From NCBI GenBank assembly GCA_028752905.1, contig JAQNBH010000003.1:4148204-4212203 (forward strand): 64,000 bases of DNA, given 5' to 3'. Shown in pieces: positions 58,020 through 64,000 of this stretch (the stretch's first letter is position 1; the number at the start of each line of letters is the position of its first letter). The DNA comes from Cladorhizidae sp. MBARI D1340-BT2. Its lineage: Eukaryota; Porifera; Demospongiae; Poecilosclerida; Cladorhizidae. Under the pieces are notes generated by a model, which saw only the letters and a program-made list of their open reading frames with translations, did not search any database and was not told where the DNA came from. The position numbers and the translations under genes are program-made.

Positions 58020-59659
58020 CTGTTTTTCCTTCACGGTACGCACGATGATATTATCTCACTCTTCTATAATACTTCTATCACCTCAATATTAACTGAATCC
58101 AAGGCTGTTGAATGATTTTCTCCAGTGCTCCTATATAATCACAGTTAGTACCGTTTTGCCTGATCCCAAACCCGTTCAATAGGGTTTAACTCACAATTGC
58201 ATTTTGGAACGAAAATACACCTGTGCTTGTGACTGGAAACCAACTCCTCCACTTGGGTCTTAAAATCATGCATGCTTTCCAGGACTTCATCTCAGTTTTG
58301 ACCATGCCAGTAGTATCGTAAGCCCTTTGGTTGCGCCACTTGCTGTAGTCATCACTTGCATCACTCCATCCCAGTATGTGTTTCGCCTCTTGGTTGCTTG
58401 CCACCATCACTTACATTCATCCTGTGTGCATTTAAAGCATCGTTGCATTTAAAGCATCGTCAGCATAAACAGTGCTTTGGTCAAGATAAAAGTTATTGAG
58501 TGTGTTTCACTTTTCAACTGCATTTTCCAATTGAATCAGAAACTTTTCACGGTTCCAGTATTCTTCAGGTTGGGCCCCATACTTGAAGAAAACCCTGGAA
58601 GCTCTTGGAATGACTGGCTTTGCTCGCTCACGTTCTTCCTCATTGAGCTGTAGATAACCATGATACTCAGTAATAAAGTCACTCAACATAATCCCACGTC
58701 CAATTGATTTGGGTCGAATGTGGTGAATGAAAAGTGGACTCATCGTGGTAAATAAGCACAAACTTTCTTAAGACAGTACTGGAACCTACATTTTATTCCA
58801 ATTTCCCATCCCTACACTCTGGTGGTGGCAAATGTATGGCAATACCTCAATTTTTCGTAAGTACATCTTGCTGTACTCAATTACATCTTCCCTCTCGTGA
58901 CCATCGACATACACACCCTTAACGGTAAGATGTAGGATGGAAGCCTAGATAATTACTTTCAAGCAGTGCGAGGAATTATGCTACGAGGAAAGCCAGGAGG
59001 GAGATGAGAGCAGGGAAGCAAATCATAGTTAACCCAGGCAGAAAATTTAGCAGTTGTCATGGTTGGTTGACATTTTTCATAGGCAGTTTGCCACAACCAT
59101 GTCAGTGCTTTCGAGCGACATTCCTCATCATCCAATACAGAGGGCCACTTGTGCTTTCCTCTTAGAAAATCAGCAAATTCTCCCTTGTTATTGTAAAAAT
59201 AATTCTTCCATTGATCGAATCGAGTGGTTACTGAACCCTACCACAGATCCTGCCTCATTAGCCAGTCCAAATCTTGCTATAAAGAATGGGTCTCTAGTCA
59301 GCCAAAGTCTGTCCAGAAAATGTTTGCTATCATTCTTATGGACACTTTCAGGATAAGCTGTTGCTTCTTCTTCTGTAAAGGTATAGTTGTCAGAGAAGCT
59401 ATCACTGTCACTACTCTCTTCATCAATGACTAAACTAATGGCAGCACAAATGAGTTGCCCAAGGGATAGAAATTTGGACTGTATTGATCCAATGAAATTG
59501 TGGTTGTCCCAGCTTATGAGCTAGGTATATATATATAGGTTGACTCACTTCTTGAAGAAGTGTTGTTTCTGATTCAGACTCCAATTCAGGCAACTGTGTC
59601 ACAGCTGTCCTTGAAGATTCACTCATATTGGTCATATATAGCGCTTTAGCAGCTCTCAT
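58020..59659 (-). pseudogene. DDE-superfamily transposase remnant (unit 4)
   Basis: Open pieces at 59435-59659 (N-terminus, MRAAKALYMTNMSESSRTAV), 58507-58761 (KSIGRGIMLSDF ... REKFLIQLENAVEK) and 58186-58410. Same decayed protein as in unit 2, with a private 18-bp duplication near 58435 (GCATTTAAAGCATCGT twice). Confidence 0.75.
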
Positions 59660-60189
59660 ACTCTTAGCTCAGGCTAGCTGATGCTTTCTTTTCACCCATT
59701 TGGGCTTTTTTTTGCACTCACATTAGCGGACAAAAAAATGATTAGTTCGGTTACCGTGGAAACAGGCTGCGCCCATTTTCGCACACAAAAAAAAGTAAGT
59801 GTTCGCACGCCGCGAGCTATAAAATTATTCTCTCCTTCGGTTTCACTTAGAAAATTTTCGTAATCAGACCAAGGTAGAAAATCATCAAAGAAAATGGAAG
59901 GGTCGAAATGGAAGCGTCGAAAGTTGTCGAGTCTTAAAAGAAAAGGGTCGTAGGTTATCTGGGTTTTGAAAGGGTGATGGGGATTGTGAGTTATGGCATG
60001 ACTTGTGTGTGTCATGCCTACCCATGGTGATTCTCACACAGACTTGATACAGAGTAGAATACTTCATGGTTTGTCATTTGTCCCTGTTCATGTCTCATTC
60101 TTCTTAGAGCTTTCAGGTCCAATGGCTAAGTGGGAAAGATAGACATCCACAGAGACAAAAAAGTAAGTGTAAACAAGGAGAGGTGTGGT

Positions 60190-60378
60190 ATGCATCAGGT
60201 TGATAGATGTGAGCTCTGTGATGAAGGTGTTGTGGAAGATATTGTGCATTTCTTGTTGTACTGCGGAGAGTTTGCTGTTGATCGAGGAAGATTATTGAAC
60301 ATGGTCAAGGGCATTGAAGGGTCTATGGAGTGCATGGTAGAATGGAGAAATAAAGACAGTGGGCCTAATATTGGGTAG
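60190..60378 (+). pseudogene. LINE zinc-binding (zf-RVT-like) remnant, unit 4
   Basis: Fourth copy of the 62-residue Cys/His frame, intact (RCELCDEGVVEDIVHF, SMECMVEW). Confidence 0.5.
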
Positions 60379-60599
60379 ACAAGTGTATAGCAGGGGTGAA
60401 GGAAGAGGTGTTAGGTATATAGGGTAGACAGAATTGTTAAGGGAAATGAGCTAAAGTGGTGGGAGAAGAGGAAATACTTGATGTTTGGCACCTAGTGTCC
60501 AATACCTTTATATCTTTGGCACCTCCTCCCATACCAATCACAAAAACTCGCTTTTTCACAACTCATTTATTGTTTGTTTATAATTATGTACTTAATGAT

Positions 60600-60772
60600 T
60601 AGATAAGATATCAACACTATTTATCTAACTGATCGACAAGGATTTAAAATAGATGTTCACAGAAAGACAATGCGTGCAACAATGATTAGTCACTTGTGAG
60701 CATGCGCATACATGTAGGAATTAGCGTGTTGGTAAAGGGTCATTCTGCCCATTAGTTATTAGTTATTAGCTA
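60600..60772 (-). repeat. 3' LTR of second element copy
   Basis: 173 bp, 4 differences from 39319-39491 by direct comparison. It keeps the self-complementary segment at 60671-60683. Confidence 0.92.
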
Positions 60773-60787
60773 TCTCCCCCAGGCCAA

Positions 60788-63700
60788 TTACTCCTTGTAG
60801 TTCGGCCGATGTTGAGTAACACACTGTCGCTTGGAGCGGCGAAGTGTTGGTATGCGCACAGGTACTGGCGAGGCGGGTCGGCTAAGATTATGGGTTGCCC
60901 GAGAGGGAGGAATATTGCTGAATGGCAACTGGGAACCGGTATTGTCCAATGCTCCACGATGGGTACTTGGATTGGTTCGGGGTGTCAGTGGAGTATGGGA
61001 AGTATCCAGGGGCGGTCTGGTGGTATGCGAAGTGTCCGTCGGAGGGGTGTCCTGAGTTGCTGTGTCCGCATTGATTTTGAATGGCGTAGTCATGGGCGCG
61101 TGGTCTGGAAGTGGAGTCGCTTCCAGCTGGTGTACAGGGGCGTCGGGGAAGTGTCCTCTGATAGCAGATGGTGAGGGGACGGCACATTTACGTAAGAACT
61201 TCCTGTTGCGCAAAGTGGCCCTGCCTGAGCCGGCCATGCGTACCCAGTATTGATGGAACTGACGAACCTCAATCACTGTACCAGTCTTATCCCATCGTCG
61301 GGGGAAAGGGCCAGTTTCCGTACGACATCGCCAATCTTGAGCTGGGTGAGGGGACGGGTGTATTCCGACCACTTGCTGAGTTCTGTCTCACCTCTGGTAG
61401 CCATAGCGGCTTCCCGGTGGTCCAGCAGTCGATTCCAGTATGGATGGAAATGGAGCTTGCCCGGGAGGACAGGGATGAGATCCTTGATCGGTCTGGCGAA
61501 TACTGCTATGGCAGGGGATATCTTCGTGATGGGGTCTGGGGTGTTGCGATATGTGAGTATGGCTCACTGGAAGCTGTCGCAATCAAGTTCGCCATTGTCC
61601 GGCGTGTTACCGGCAATGGTGCGCTTGATGGTCTTGACACCGATTTCCGCACGGGAATTGCCGTGTGGGTAGGTGACAGAGCATAGCCGGTGGTGGACAC
61701 CCCAGTCAGCCAGGAACTTCTTCGTAGTCGATGCCATAAATTCAGGGCCGCCATCTGTGGTGATGGCCCGGGATGCCAAAAGTGATGAAGATGGACCTGA
61801 GGCTGGAGATGAGGCCAGTGGCGCTGTTGGTCGAGCGTTCGACGATGGGCCATCCAGAAAAGCGGTCGACTATCACCACATAGGTGTGGCCCTTGTGGTG
61901 GAAGTAGTCGGCACATAAGCTCTGTAATGGCCGCGTTGGAAGGTTGGGAGGCGTCGGAGGCAGAGATGCCTGAGAAGGTGACATAGTATTGCACATGGTG
62001 CATGATGCCCTGTGATGGGCTATGTCAGCCGCGATCCCCGGCCAGAAGATCGACGCGTCGGCTCTTGATTGCATCATGGTAGTACCCTGGTGGGCAGAAT
62101 GGAGCGCTTGCAGGCATTCTGCTCTCAGGGAAGGTGGTATAATGACTCTGTCTTTGAATACAGCCACTCCGTCAACCGTGTAAAGGTGAGGGCGATGTAT
62201 GAAAAACGGACGTATGGTGAGTGGCACATCAGCCTGTTTCGATGGGAATCCGTCCTCTATTGTGGACAGCAAGAGCTGCATGGCGTCGTCCGAAGTGGTT
62301 TGCCATGTGAGGGGCAGCCTGGACTCAAATGCGGAGCACATGGAATGAGCAAGGTCGTTCTCGTCCATCTCGTCCGTGGTGGCATCCGTCTCGATTGAGA
62401 GCCCGGCCATCAGTACTAGGGGAATACAGGGAGGTGGCGCTGAAACAGCGTCCGGCAGTGACATCCCGGGGGGTTTGTGTGGACTGGAAGGGTGGCGAGA
62501 CAAAGCATCCGACGTGCATTTGCGCACGCCGGGGATGTACACCATCTTGAATGAATATGGAAGGGTCTTCTCCTTCAAGTTGCACAACCTGGCGTTGCTG
62601 ATGTCTGCCAGGGCGCGATCTCCAAAGATTCGGACCAGGGGCTTGTGGTCTACCGCAATGAAGAGATCTGTACAGCCCAGGATGAAGTGGCGACAGCGCT
62701 GGAGGGCCTTGGCGACCGCGAGAGCTTCGCCCTCGATGGCCTGGACTCGGCCGCATTAGTGAACCGAGATCTGACCAGAGTGATCCTCCAGCCCACCTTG
62801 CAGCAAAATAGCTCTCGTTGGGGGCATGAGCAGTGGCGCTGAAACATCCAGAACCCGATCCCAGACTTGCCCAGTCAGTAGCAATGCATGTGGTGCGATT
62901 CTTTTCAAAGATCTCCACTCCGGTCTGTATCTGCTCGATAATCTCCTGTTTGGAAGCCTCGAACGCCTCATGATGCTCGTTGGTCCAGACGAACTTGGTG
63001 GATGGCTTAAGTAGGTCTCTGAATGGCGCCATGGTGTCTGCCCGGGAGAAGGTGTAGGCTACCTGACTCACCAGGCCGAACCATGAGCGGACATCAGTGG
63101 TGGAGGTGGGGATAGGGAATTCGGCTATGGCCTTTGTAAATTTCCGGGCAGGTTTGACGGTGGTGGGGCCTATCTCGAAGCCGGCGAATTGGACTGTGTC
63201 TTGGGCAAACACGAACTTGTCTGGGTTCAGAGTGATGCCGTTGGCACCGCAGAGGGTGAGCCAGTTGGCCGCGTCCGTGAACGCCTGAGCGAGGTTCTTG
63301 GACCAAATGAGGGTATCATCCACACATTTGGTCTTGTTGTTGATGCCCTCTATAATCGCGTCAAATCTGGCGGTGTATCCATCACCTGAGGCCTTGTAAC
63401 CCTGGGGGGCTGTCAGGTAGCGGTATTGTCCCCAAAGCATGATGAAGGTCGTAAAATAAGTATCATCTGGGTGAAGTGGAACGGAATGGTACCCGTTCCA
63501 CGCGTCAAACACGGACTTCTTCATCATCTTAGGTACGCTGCGGGCTTGGTGGTAGGGAGACTTTATGTGGTGCATCTCTCGGGTTGCGTGAGCATTGAGG
63601 GGTTGGAAGTCCACAACTCGTCGTGGTTCTCTGTTAGCCTTCCCTACGATCACCATGCGGTGGCACCATGTGTCAGGCGTGCCGGTGGGGACCTTCTCAA

Positions 63701-63989
63701 GGACTCCAAGACGGACGTCGCTATCCAAGTTGGTTTTGACCTCCTCCCAGTGAACGGGCACTGCGGCAGCCTTGTGTGCTGTGACGGGCTTCGCTGTCAG
63801 GTCGATATTCAGCCGTAGAGGCGGCCCCGCCATCATGGGAAGAGGTTGGTGGGTATACATGTGTTGAATGTGGACCCTTTGAATATCTCCCGCAGGTGCT
63901 GCTCCAAGATGCCCCTGTTCTCCGCCGTGGCGGGGACGGGCAGGGGAATGGGACCAGGTGGTGGCAAGGAGCGAGTCGGGCATCCGCAC
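60788..63989 (-). pseudogene. Ty3/gypsy pol (RT, RNase H, integrase), second copy
   Basis: RT frame 62325-63989 has the same motifs as the first copy (VVDFQPLNAHATRE, CVDDTLIWS). It enters a shifted frame within RNase H after CIATDW, unlike the first copy, which stays open there. The base missing near 41335 in the first copy is present here (near 62612). Integrase pieces: 61742-62587 (zinc-binding and first Asp), 61564-61779 (TTDGGPEF, SRAEIGVK) and 60788-61372 (C-terminal, LRNRKFLRK). The two copies therefore carry partly different damage on a shared, already broken integrase. Confidence 0.88.
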
Positions 63990-64000
63990 TTACGTACCTC

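Larger units (their letters stand above)
58020..64000. repeat. Tandem unit 4 (cut by window end)
   Basis: Fourth copy, very close to the left part of unit 3. The DDE remnant, LINE remnant and LTR insertion are all present; the 0.4-kb insertion of unit 3 is absent. A GCNT copy would be expected right of the window. Confidence 0.9.
60600..64000 (-). mobile_element. Ty3/gypsy LTR retrotransposon, second copy, cut by window end
   Basis: Inserted at the same position as 39319 in unit 3, with the same ATGAT flank (60595-60599), so it was copied with the unit rather than inserted independently. Only the 3' LTR and most of pol lie in the window. Confidence 0.93.

Overview
The window is eukaryotic and animal-like: low-GC, gene-poor DNA packed with DNA transposons (P/THAP, hAT, a DDE family, TTAA-flanked and fold-back elements), one short-LTR Ty3/gypsy family, and intron-poor copies of a type II membrane glycosyltransferase. 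A basal metazoan, perhaps a demosponge, is my best guess. It rests on the mix of transposon families and on a divergent GT14 (GCNT-like) enzyme, not on any species-specific marker.

The main architecture is a tandem array of one large unit. Four copies are visible: unit 1 (about 955-18533, left part truncated), unit 2 (18534-36362), unit 3 (36363-58019) and unit 4 (58020 to the window end). Each unit reads, left to right: a decayed DDE transposase (minus), a LINE zinc-finger remnant (plus), a GCNT-like gene (minus), a 63-bp minisatellite, and several kb of non-coding DNA. The fourth GCNT would lie beyond the window. GCNT copies 1 (3627-5321) and 3 (45531-47231) are intact; copy 2 (25550-27238) is a pseudogene.

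Units differ mainly by insertions, and each insertion has an empty site in another unit. Unit 1 alone has a P element (8712-12147) and a ZMYM/TTF-type hAT (15991-18527). Unit 2 alone has a TTAA-flanked element (21328-24757) with a hAT nested inside it (22396-24227). Units 2 and 3 share a fold-back element and an internally deleted hAT. Unit 3 alone has a second TTAA element (48688-50317). Units 3 and 4 share a Ty3/gypsy element at the same position (39319-44549 and 60600 onward). These presence/absence patterns order the duplications.

The most striking signal is in the Ty3/gypsy element. Its LTRs are only 173 bp. The 13 nt directly after the 5' LTR, where the primer-binding site should be, do not resemble a tRNA 3' end but are perfectly complementary to 13 nt inside the LTR. 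This is the arrangement expected for Tf1/sushi-type self-primed reverse transcription. Apart from GCNT and transposon-derived sequence I could not recognise host genes, and I saw no rRNA, tRNA or CRISPR array.
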